NCBI RefSeq assembly: GCF_038004425.1
Contig: NZ_JBBORC010000001.1
Span: 1,341,001 to 1,405,000, forward strand
DNA length: 64,000 nucleotides
Source of the DNA: Solibacillus sp. FSL W7-1464
GTDB taxonomy: Bacteria; Bacillota; Bacilli; Bacillales_A; Planococcaceae
Reading direction: 5' to 3'
Part shown: piece after piece, positions 35,102 to 42,765 of the stretch
Layout: each line of letters opens with the position of its first letter
Position numbering within the stretch: position 1 is the first letter of the stretch
Position numbers and translations under genes: made by a program
The notes under the pieces: generated by a model
What the model was told of the DNA's origin: nothing
What the model saw: the letters and a program-made list of their open reading frames with translations, nothing else
Databases searched by the model: none

Positions 35102-37370
35102 TAAGAAAAGAACGATTTCGCAGCTTGTCGACGAGTGGCAATACGATGAAGAAATGAAACAGAATATTGTCGCTATGCATACGATTGATGAAAAGCAGGC
35201 CCAGTACGCAGATTTCCCTTCTAAATTACATCCATCGATTATTAAAGCATTGCATGGCCGAGGCATCGGGCAGCTTTATATCCATCAGCGCCAGGCATTC
35301 GACTATGCACAACAGCAAAAGCATTTTACTGCGATTACACCGACTGCTTCGGGAAAATCGTATTGCTACCATCTGCCGGTTTTACAGCAAATTCTAGAAG
35401 ATCGCTCAAGTCGCGCTATTTATTTATTTCCTACAAAAGCGCTTGCCCAAGACCAGAAATCAGATCTTAATGAACTGATTGAACTGATGGATGAGGATAT
35501 TTTGAGTTACACATACGATGGAGATACTGCACCAGGCATTCGCCAAAAAATCCGGAAAGCCGGCCATATCGTTATGACAAATCCCGATATGCTGCATTCA
35601 GGCATTTTACCGCATCATACGAAATGGGTGTCCCTTTTTGAAAACTTGAAGTATATCGTCATTGATGAGTTACATACGTATAAAGGCGTGTTCGGTTCAC
35701 ATGTCGCACATGTTATAAGAAGACTTCAGCGTATTTGCGAATTTTATGGAAGCAATCCGATTTTTATTTGTACGAGTGCCACAATCAAAAACCCTAAAGA
35801 ACTGGCAGAAAGCCTGACAAACAGTAAACATGAACTGATTGAGCAATCAGGTGCGCCGATTGGAAAGAAAACATTTATTTTTTACAACCCGCCGATCGTC
35901 CACCCTACTTTTGGAGTTAGACGGAGTGCCGTGCTCGAAGTACGCGATATTTCGAAGCGTTTGTTTGAAGCGGGCATTCAAACGATTATTTTTGCGAAAT
36001 CAAGAGTTCGTGTGGAAATGCTTGTGACGTATTTAAAGTCGTTAACATCGAAAAAGATTATGGACGAATCGATTCAGGGCTATCGTGGCGGCTATTTGCC
36101 GAGTGAAAGGCGAGAAATCGAAAAAGGCTTGCGGACAGGGTCGATACAGATGGTCGTCAGTACGAATGCACTTGAATTGGGTGTTGATATCGGTCAATTG
36201 CAGGCATGTATTATGACCGGCTACCCGGGAAATATTGCGAGTGCCTGGCAGCAGGCAGGCAGGGCAGGGAGACGTCAGGATGAGGCGCTCATTGTGTATG
36301 TAGCGCAATCGACGGCATTAGATCAATATGTTGTCCAAAATCCTAGCTATCTATTAGGAAGTTCACCAGAAGAAGCGCGTATCAATCCGGAAAACCTGTT
36401 AATTTTAATGGAGCATTTAAAATGTGCGGCGTTTGAACTGCCATTTACGATGGAAGATACGTATGGGGAATATGAAGTTCAGGAACTATTAGCCTATTTA
36501 GAGGAAGAAGGTGTGCTTGTCCGGACAAGCACGAAATGGCATTGGATGAGCGACAGATTCCCGGCACATGAAATTTCACTGCGCTCAGCCGCACAGGAAA
36601 ACGTCGTCATTATCGATATTTCAACACCTGCCAATACGAAAGTAATCGGAGAAATGGATACTTACAGTGCAATGACTCTTCTGCATGAAGAAGCCATCTA
36701 TTTGCACCAGGGGATTCAGTTCCAGGTCGAAAAGCTCGATTGGGAAGAGAAAAAGGCATTCGTGCGGGAAGTGGATGTCGACTACTTTACAGATGCGAAT
36801 TTGGCTGTCGAGCTGAAAGTGTTAAGTGAAGATAAATCGGCACCGTTCAAAAATTCGACAGTAAGTTACGGAGATGTAAGTATTTTAGCTATTCCGACCA
36901 TCTTTAAGAAAATCCGTTTTAATACACATGATAATATCGGATCTGGTCCGATTTCGATTCCCCCAATGGAAATGCATACCAATGCAACATGGATGAGCTT
37001 CGAGTTGCCGAATAATTGGACGGAAGAACAACTGACCGATGCGCTGACAGGGGCTGCCTATGCAATGGGAAGCTTTATCCCGTTATTCATCCACTGTGAC
37101 CGGTCGGATGTGTCGGTTGTCCCGCAAGTAAAAGCAATTCATAATGAAAAACCGACCTTGTTTATTTATGACAGTTATCCTGGTGGGATCGGTTTGAGTG
37201 AACGTGTGTATGATGTTTTACTGTCGCTGCTTGAAAGAACAGCACAGCATGTAGAGAACTGTCCATGTCAGCAGGGGTGTCCTTCATGCATTGGTGCTCA
37301 GGATAGTTTAGGAGAAAACAAAAAACAGGTTATGAAAGTGCTGAATATTTTAATTAACGAAATGATGTGA
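35094..37370 (+). CDS. mrfA: DEAH/DExH helicase MrfA (YprA)
   Basis: Superfamily 2 helicase that in B. subtilis works with MrfB in excision repair of mitomycin C damage. Walker A PTASGKSYCYHLP, DExH box VIDELHTYKG, SAT-type CTSATIKNP, and motif VI QQAGRAGRRQDEA; C-terminal DUF1998-type domain with CPCQQGCPSCIG zinc-site cysteines. 758 residues against about 749. GTG 35094 follows GAAGGTGAAGG and overlaps the yppE stop. mrfB follows after 4 bases. Confidence 0.93.
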   Translation: MLSKKRTISQLVDEWQYDEEMKQNIVAMHTIDEKQAQYADFPSKLHPSIIKALHGRGIGQLYIHQRQAFDYAQQQKHFTAITPTASGKSYCYHLPVLQQILEDRSSRAIYLFPTKALAQDQKSDLNELIELMDEDILSYTYDGDTAPGIRQKIRKAGHIVMTNPDMLHSGILPHHTKWVSLFENLKYIVIDELHTYKGVFGSHVAHVIRRLQRICEFYGSNPIFICTSATIKNPKELAESLTNSKHELIEQSGAPIGKKTFIFYNPPIVHPTFGVRRSAVLEVRDISKRLFEAGIQTIIFAKSRVRVEMLVTYLKSLTSKKIMDESIQGYRGGYLPSERREIEKGLRTGSIQMVVSTNALELGVDIGQLQACIMTGYPGNIASAWQQAGRAGRRQDEALIVYVAQSTALDQYVVQNPSYLLGSSPEEARINPENLLILMEHLKCAAFELPFTMEDTYGEYEVQELLAYLEEEGVLVRTSTKWHWMSDRFPAHEISLRSAAQENVVIIDISTPANTKVIGEMDTYSAMTLLHEEAIYLHQGIQFQVEKLDWEEKKAFVREVDVDYFTDANLAVELKVLSEDKSAPFKNSTVSYGDVSILAIPTIFKKIRFNTHDNIGSGPISIPPMEMHTNATWMSFELPNNWTEEQLTDALTGAAYAMGSFIPLFIHCDRSDVSVVPQVKAIHNEKPTLFIYDSYPGGIGLSERVYDVLLSLLERTAQHVENCPCQQGCPSCIGAQDSLGENKKQVMKVLNILINEMM

Positions 37371-37374
37371 GAAC

Positions 37375-38637
37375 ATGTCGTATGAAAATAAGCTATTGCA
37401 AATGAAAAAACTGCTAGGCAAAAAAGCGGAGCAAAAAAAAGAAAAGCCGAAATTCATGAAACCCGAGCGGCCTTTATACAGCGAACAATGGCAACAGGCA
37501 GGGCTTGAACTGGTAGAAAATGAATTCGGCATGCTATTTAAACGGGAAGTACATTATCCATTTGATTATCAGCACGGCGACTACAAGCTCGGGGAACTTT
37601 TTCCTTCCTTAAAGCGCTGGAAGTCCCAAGCCGAAGATCATCCGTTTGCCATGAACGAAGATGAAACAATCGTGTTTTTTGATACGGAAACGACCGGTTT
37701 AAAAGGCGCGGGTACCCATATATTTTTACTCGGCTTTTTGGAAGCGGATGATGAAGGTTTTACGCTCATACAGTATGTAATGGCGGACCCCTCGAATGAA
37801 GCGGCACTTCTTTTTGAATCAAAGCTATGGCAGCGGAATGTAACGGTTGTTTCCTATAACGGAAAAAGTTTCGACTGGCCGCAGCTTCAAGTGCGCTGGA
37901 CGTTGAACCAGCAATTTTTGCCGCCGCTGAAATCACAGCGGCAAATTGATTTGCTGCATAGTACGAAACGACTTTGGAAAGATGATTTATCACGCATGAA
38001 GCTTACTCAAGTTGAACAGGATAAACTTGGCTTTTATCGGGTCGGGGATATACCGGGACATTTAGCCCCGATTATTTATTTTGATGCGATTAAGAGCGGG
38101 AATGCGGAAACGTTGATGAAAGTGCTGTTGCATAATGAATGGGATTTACTGTCGCTGATCACTTTGTATATTCATTCTACGAATCTATTATTCGATGATA
38201 TATCAACAGAATCCGCGACAACGTATACGAATATCGGAAAATGGTTTGGCGATTTGAAAAAACGGCAAACAAGTACGGAAATACTGCAGGCGGTGACGAC
38301 GCATTTCGAAACGAAAGATACCGGTTATGCGCATTTTTATTTAGCATTCGAGTTAAAGCGAATTGGAGAAACGGATTTAGCGATCCAATCATTCCAAACA
38401 GCGCTCCCGGCAATCCCTGTAAAAAAACAGCTGCAGGCATACGAACAACTGGCCATGCTGTATGAACATCAACTAAAGGACTACGAGCAGGCATATATTT
38501 ACACGGAAATAGGGAATAATTTACTTCCTGAAATACCGTTTCAAAAACAAACACAATTTCAAAACCAGCAAAAAAATTGGCGGAAAAGACTTAGTCGATT
38601 AGACAATAAAAGAAATAAAATTTTTTTCGACAAATAA
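37375..38637 (+). CDS. mrfB: DEDDh exonuclease MrfB (YprB)
   Basis: Partner of MrfA. RNase H-like exonuclease domain in residues about 95-270: FFDTETTGLKGAGTHIFLLG (metal ligands Asp and Glu), VSYNGKSFDWPQL, and the late NEWDLLSLI segment; a TPR-like helical C-terminus follows (ELKRIGETDLAIQSFQTALP). 420 residues. Basic N-terminal stretch of lysines. Directly downstream of mrfA. Confidence 0.93.
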   Translation: MSYENKLLQMKKLLGKKAEQKKEKPKFMKPERPLYSEQWQQAGLELVENEFGMLFKREVHYPFDYQHGDYKLGELFPSLKRWKSQAEDHPFAMNEDETIVFFDTETTGLKGAGTHIFLLGFLEADDEGFTLIQYVMADPSNEAALLFESKLWQRNVTVVSYNGKSFDWPQLQVRWTLNQQFLPPLKSQRQIDLLHSTKRLWKDDLSRMKLTQVEQDKLGFYRVGDIPGHLAPIIYFDAIKSGNAETLMKVLLHNEWDLLSLITLYIHSTNLLFDDISTESATTYTNIGKWFGDLKKRQTSTEILQAVTTHFETKDTGYAHFYLAFELKRIGETDLAIQSFQTALPAIPVKKQLQAYEQLAMLYEHQLKDYEQAYIYTEIGNNLLPEIPFQKQTQFQNQQKNWRKRLSRLDNKRNKIFFDK

Positions 38638-38691
38638 TGAAAAATTTTTCGACATCTAGAATATATGTAGTCGTCCCATTTGTCTGACCTA

Positions 38692-38700
38692 TGCTATAAT
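38692..38700 (+). promoter_or_regulatory. Extended -10 promoter of gpsB
   Basis: Perfect TGCTATAAT, 38 bases before the gpsB start; -35 is poor, as is usual for extended -10 promoters. Confidence 0.55.
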
Positions 38701-38737
38701 AAACCAAAGAAGTAGCGTGATGGAAGGACGAGGAATA

Positions 38738-39037
38738 ATGGATATAAAATTAACAGCTGATCATATATTGGAAAAAGAATTTAAAAAGAGCATGAAAGGT
38801 TATAACATTGACGAAGTGGATCAATTTTTGGATCTGATTCGTGAAGATTATGACACATTTACTGCAAAGATTGCTTCCTTGGAAGAGGAGAACGAGCGCT
38901 TAAAGCAAGAGCTGGCAAATTCAAGCCGCAAATCGGCGGTTGCTCCTGCTCCAACAGCAAATAGCACAAACTTCGATATTTTAAAGCGACTTTCAAACTT
39001 GGAAAAGCATGTTTTCGGGAATAAGCTTTATGAATAG
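38738..39037 (+). CDS. gpsB: Cell division/elongation coordinator GpsB
   Basis: 99-residue DivIVA-like adaptor that docks peptidoglycan synthases, PonA among them, at the division site. The membrane-binding/partner groove (LTADHILEKEFKKSMKGYNIDEVDQFLDLIREDY) is followed by a coiled coil (SLEEENERLKQEL), an Ala/Ser/Pro linker and the short trimerising C-terminal helix (ILKRLSNLEKHVFG). ATG 38738 follows GACGAGGAATA. Next to rnpB as in B. subtilis. Confidence 0.95.
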   Translation: MDIKLTADHILEKEFKKSMKGYNIDEVDQFLDLIREDYDTFTAKIASLEEENERLKQELANSSRKSAVAPAPTANSTNFDILKRLSNLEKHVFGNKLYE

Positions 39038-39052
39038 TTAAACTATTCATAG
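39030..39052 (+). terminator. Palindromic hairpin at the end of gpsB
   Basis: TATGAATAGTT / AACTATTCATA, almost no loop, with a T tract only from 39060. It overlaps the gpsB stop and the rnpB -35 region; termination is uncertain. Confidence 0.35.
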
Positions 39053-39057
39053 GAATA

Positions 39058-39086
39058 TTGTTTTTTTTCTATTATTGCAGTATACT
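39058..39086 (+). promoter_or_regulatory. Promoter of rnpB
   Basis: TTGTTT, 17-base spacer, TATACT; the predicted start (about 39093) coincides with the expected 5' end of the RNA. Confidence 0.7.
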
Positions 39087-39093
39087 TTATTCA

Positions 39094-39495
39094 TACATCA
39101 ATATTCGAGTAATCGCTGCGTCTTTAATGTCGTAGAGGAAAGTCCATGCTCACACGGTGCTGCGATGCCCGTAGTGTTCGTGCTTACTGAAAAAATAAGG
39201 TAAGGCAAGAGAATCTCTCTTGACGGCGGAAGGAACTCCTAAGTCTTTTAGATATGGACGAAACTTCCTGAAAGTGCCACAGTGACGGAGCTTATAGTGA
39301 AAACTATGAGGTGGAACGAGGTAAACCCCATGAGTGAGAAACCCAAATTATGGTAGGGGCACTCTCCTGAAGGAATTGAACGGATGGAGGGACGGTCAGC
39401 TTGGCCGTAGATAGATGATTACTACCTAGTCGTACGAGGCGCAAGCTGTTTGAGTACTTAGGAACAAAACATGGCTTATTGATTATTGATGCTTT
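39094..39495 (+). ncRNA. rnpB: RNase P RNA, type B
   Basis: Catalytic RNA of tRNA 5' processing. Invariant blocks in order: TAATCGCTG, GAGGAAAGTCCATGCTC, GGTGCTGCGATGCCCGTAG, GAAAGTGCCACAGTGACG, GGTGGAACGAGGTAAACCCC, GAGAAACCCAAAT, GTAGATAGATGATTACTACC and ACAAAACATGGCTTA. The 5' end ATCAATATTCGAG pairs with 3' TATTGATTATTGAT as P1. Architecture follows Bacillus type B. Ends are estimated by alignment to memory of the B. subtilis RNA. Confidence 0.97.
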
Positions 39496-39507
39496 TTTGA
39501 ACATATA

Positions 39508-39543
39508 AAAGGGCTCTCCATTCTTTTGTGGAGAGCCTTTCTT
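39508..39543 (+). terminator. Intrinsic terminator after rnpB
   Basis: Stem AAAGGGCTCTCCA / TGGAGAGCCTTT, 8-base loop, followed by TTTCTT. Confidence 0.85.
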
Positions 39544-39684
39544 AGTAGAGAAAATTATTATAAATATAAAAATGAAGGTTCATGACGGGGAATTAGGGAA
39601 CAAAATCTATAAAACTGCACCTGCTTCTGTCGGAGTGAATATATAAAAAACTGTTCTTTATATAAGATATAAGGGTGATATGTC

Positions 39685-41433
39685 TTGAGTGAATTGAAGT
39701 CTAATAAATCCATCATGCAAGAACTGGCATTGTCTCAATTTCCAAAAGAATTAATCGAAAGAGTTTTTGAAAATATTGCGGAAGGTATAATGATTACCGA
39801 TCGTTATAGAAGAATTTTATCGATTAATGCTGCTTTTGAATTTGTAACAGGCTTTAAATTAGAAGAGGTACAAGGGAAAAAACCATCTATTCTACAGTCA
39901 GGTGTGCATGACAGAACTTTTTATATTGATATGTGGAAACAAATTGGCAAAGCAGGAATGTGGCAAGGTGAAATTTGGAATAGACGCAAGACGGGTGAAT
40001 TATACCCCGAATGGCTGACAATACTAGCTATTAAAGATGATGCAGGTAAAATAACAAATTACTGCGGCATTTTTACAGATTTGTCAGAACGTAAAATCGT
40101 GGAAGACGAACTTGAAAAAAGGGCTCTTCATGATTCATTAACAGAAGTGTGCAATCGTTTTGCCTATATTGAACGTATGAAAGCACTGCTTGAAGTAACG
40201 GAAAATAAGGTAATGCCGATACAGCATGCCGTTCTTTTTATGGATTTGGACCGCTTTAAGCAAGTGAATGATATGCTCGGACATGCCATTGGTGATCAGT
40301 TATTGGTGGAAGTTTCCAAACGTGTGAAAACTTTAGTGAGAAACAAAGATATTTTAGCGCGCTTTGGCGGGGATGAATTTGTCATTACATTAGCAAATAT
40401 CCAGCATCCAAGAGAAGCGGCAAAATTTGCTGAGCAGGTGCTCCGGGTTTTTGAAGCTCCGGTTAAAGTTCATGACCAGGATGTCTATATATCGACAAGT
40501 ATGGGAATCAGTATTTACCCGACGGATGGTACGACGACAGAACAACTATTGAATCGTGCCGATCGTGCCATGTCATTTTCAAAAGATAACGGACGAAATT
40601 GCTATTCTTTTTATTTTGATGAGTTGGAAACGGATTCGAATCGAGTACTGACGCTGGATAGTGAACTCCGTAAAGCGATTGAAAACCGGGAATTTACGCT
40701 TGCCTACCAGCCGAAAATTAGCACCGAAAACAACGGAATTGTCGGAATCGAAGCATTAGTACGTTGGAACAGTGAGAAACTTGGCAATGTATCACCTGCT
40801 GAATTTATCGAGCATGCCGAAGAGTCAGGTCTAATTATTCCACTCAGCGAGCTGATTTTCGAGCTTGCCTGTGAAGGCTACCATCAGCTTGATGCTGCCG
40901 GATACCCGAATATACCGATTGCAGTAAACGTATCGAGCATTCACTTCCAGCAGCAAAGCTTCTTGGATTCGGTTCAAAAAATTTTAGAGCGGAACAATTC
41001 TTCTGCACAAAATTTTGAAATCGAAGTGACAGAGCGGACAGTAATGAACAGTGCGCAGGAGACAGTAAGCAAACTAGTAAAACTGAGGCAATCCGGCTTT
41101 AAGCTTTCGATTGACGACTTCGGGACGGGGTATTCTTCATTAAGTTACTTAGTGCGATTCCCGCTCGATGTGCTGAAAATTGACCGCAGTTTCATTCAGC
41201 ATATTTGCTCGCTTGATGATAAGCAGGCAATTGTCGACGCGATTATTCAAATGGCGCATCGCCTGCAGATGAAAGTAGTAGCTGAAGGTGTGGAAACAAG
41301 CCAGCAAGTCGATTTGCTTAAATCGATGGGCTGTGATTATATTCAAGGGTATTACTACAGTAAACCTCTGCCTATGGAAGAATTAATCGACTTCATCCAA
41401 TATTGGGAAGTCGAGCATCAAGGAAGGATTTAA
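39685..41433 (+). CDS. PAS-GGDEF-EAL cyclic di-GMP turnover protein
   Basis: 582-residue cytoplasmic signalling protein with no membrane helix. PAS domain (about 22-135; ITDRYRRILSINAAFEFVTG) with PAC-like end, GGDEF domain with intact RFGGDEF (228-232) and an upstream RxxD (R219-D222) inhibitory-site pattern, then EAL domain with EALVRW (356-361), DDFGTGYSSLSYL, LKIDRSFI and AEGVET. All sequence signs of both cyclase and phosphodiesterase activity are present; the net activity cannot be told. TTG start behind AAGGGTGATATG. Lies between rnpB and rlmL, which are neighbours in B. subtilis; rlmL follows after 4 bases. Confidence 0.92.
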   Translation: MSELKSNKSIMQELALSQFPKELIERVFENIAEGIMITDRYRRILSINAAFEFVTGFKLEEVQGKKPSILQSGVHDRTFYIDMWKQIGKAGMWQGEIWNRRKTGELYPEWLTILAIKDDAGKITNYCGIFTDLSERKIVEDELEKRALHDSLTEVCNRFAYIERMKALLEVTENKVMPIQHAVLFMDLDRFKQVNDMLGHAIGDQLLVEVSKRVKTLVRNKDILARFGGDEFVITLANIQHPREAAKFAEQVLRVFEAPVKVHDQDVYISTSMGISIYPTDGTTTEQLLNRADRAMSFSKDNGRNCYSFYFDELETDSNRVLTLDSELRKAIENREFTLAYQPKISTENNGIVGIEALVRWNSEKLGNVSPAEFIEHAEESGLIIPLSELIFELACEGYHQLDAAGYPNIPIAVNVSSIHFQQQSFLDSVQKILERNNSSAQNFEIEVTERTVMNSAQETVSKLVKLRQSGFKLSIDDFGTGYSSLSYLVRFPLDVLKIDRSFIQHICSLDDKQAIVDAIIQMAHRLQMKVVAEGVETSQQVDLLKSMGCDYIQGYYYSKPLPMEELIDFIQYWEVEHQGRI

Positions 41434-41437
41434 ACGC

Positions 41438-42577
41438 ATGACAAAATTTAATTTAGTTGCAACAGCTGCGATGGGCCTAGAGGCGATTGTAGCAGAAGAA
41501 GTACGTGATCTAGGGTACGAAACACGTGTCGATAACGGCAAAGTATATTTTGAAGGCGATGAGATGGCGATTGCACGCACGAATCTATGGTTGCGTGTAG
41601 CAGACCGTGTGAAAATCGTCGTTGCCCAATTCCCGGCCAGAACATTTGACCAGCTATTTGAAGGCGTTAAAGCAGTTCAATGGGAAAAATACTTACCGGT
41701 GGATGCAAATTTCCCGGTGTCAGGTAAATCGGTCAAATCAACATTATTCAGTGTACCGGATTGTCAGGCGATTACGAAAAAAGCCATTGTTGAACGAATG
41801 AAACTTGCTTACAAACGTTTAGGATTTTTAGATGAGTCCGGTCCGACATTTAAGATCGAAATTTCGATTTTAAAAGATATGGCAACATTAACGATCGATA
41901 CATCGGGTGTTGGATTGCATAAACGCGGGTACCGTACGACACAAGGTGAAGCCCCATTAAAAGAAACTCTTGCAGCAGCATTAGTGAAAATATCAAAATG
42001 GTCACCAAGCCGTCCGTTCGTAGATCCATTCTGTGGTTCGGGAACGATTGCATTGGAAGCGGCAATGATCGGCCAAAATATCGCACCGGGCTATAACCGT
42101 GAATTTATTTCGGAATCATGGCCATGGATGAAGCAGGATATTTGGGATAAAGCACGTGATGAGGCGGATTCGTTGGCGAATTATGATCAGGATTTAACGA
42201 TAATCGGTACGGATATCGATCACAAAATGGTTGCTATCGCTCAAGAAAACGCACTAGAAGCAGGGTTTGGCGATTTATTGACATTCAAGCAAATGCAGGC
42301 GACAGATTTCACAACGAAGCTGACTGACGGAGTTATTGTTACAAACCCGCCATACGGTGAGCGGATCGGTGAAGTGGAAGAAATCGAGAAAATGCTGCGC
42401 CAGTTTGGTCAAGTTATGCAAAACTATCCGACTTGGTCCGTGTACATGCTGTCATCAATGGAAGACTTGGAAGTACATTACGGTAAAAAAGCGACGAAAA
42501 AGCGTAAGTTATTTAACGGATTCATCCGCACAGATTTATACCAGTACTGGGGTCAAAAATCTAAGCGCGAAAATTAA
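41438..42577 (+). CDS. rlmL: 23S rRNA (guanine-N2) methyltransferase, RlmL/YpsC family
   Basis: SAM-dependent RNA methyltransferase. N-terminal ferredoxin-like and THUMP region (residues about 1-160; AAMGLEAIVAEEVRDLGYE), then a Rossmann methylase with motif I DPFCGSGTIALEAAMIG, GTDIDHKMVAIAQENA and the N6A/N2G-type catalytic TNPPYGERIG. 379 residues. YpsC in B. subtilis follows rnpB. Ribosome site AAGGAAGGATTTAAACGC spans the end of the EAL gene. Confidence 0.93.
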   Translation: MTKFNLVATAAMGLEAIVAEEVRDLGYETRVDNGKVYFEGDEMAIARTNLWLRVADRVKIVVAQFPARTFDQLFEGVKAVQWEKYLPVDANFPVSGKSVKSTLFSVPDCQAITKKAIVERMKLAYKRLGFLDESGPTFKIEISILKDMATLTIDTSGVGLHKRGYRTTQGEAPLKETLAAALVKISKWSPSRPFVDPFCGSGTIALEAAMIGQNIAPGYNREFISESWPWMKQDIWDKARDEADSLANYDQDLTIIGTDIDHKMVAIAQENALEAGFGDLLTFKQMQATDFTTKLTDGVIVTNPPYGERIGEVEEIEKMLRQFGQVMQNYPTWSVYMLSSMEDLEVHYGKKATKKRKLFNGFIRTDLYQYWGQKSKREN

Positions 42578-42583
42578 TAACGA

Positions 42584-42623
42584 AGAGCGTGTCCGAGAAG
42601 ACATTCCGGAGAACGCTCTTTTT
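42584..42623 (+). terminator. Intrinsic terminator of rlmL
   Basis: Stem AGAGCGT / ACGCTCT with inner TCCG/CGGA pairing and a T run after. Confidence 0.85.
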
Positions 42624-42659
42624 GTTGCATATTATTAGTCTTTTTTATGTAAATCGTTG

Positions 42660-42741
42660 TATAATGATGAGTACGGAATTTTTTATAAAAAATTGTAAAT
42701 TGTTAGTATTTGCGGAAGGAACTGTAATCATTTCCTTCCGC
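42660..42741 (+). promoter_or_regulatory. Promoter -10 and hairpin leader of the YpvA-type helicase gene
   Basis: TATAAT at 42660-42665 without a clear -35. In the leader two hairpins follow: AATTTTTTATAAAAAATT near 42677 and a perfect ten-base stem GCGGAAGGAA / TTCCTTCCGC (42712-42741) with a ten-base loop, ten bases before the AGGGGG ribosome site. No T tract, so it is not a terminator. Confidence 0.45.
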
Positions 42742-42765
42742 CTCATATTGAGGGGGAACATCCAT

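Noticed and set aside
38618-38656. Direct repeat AAAATTTTT-CGACA at the mrfB end
   Set aside because: Two short AT-rich copies only; probably a chance duplication, no further structure seen.
42589-42765. 59-residue N-terminal extension of the YpvA-type helicase
   Set aside because: The codons cover the rlmL terminator, a TATAAT box and the leader hairpins; TTG 42766 follows AGGGGG.
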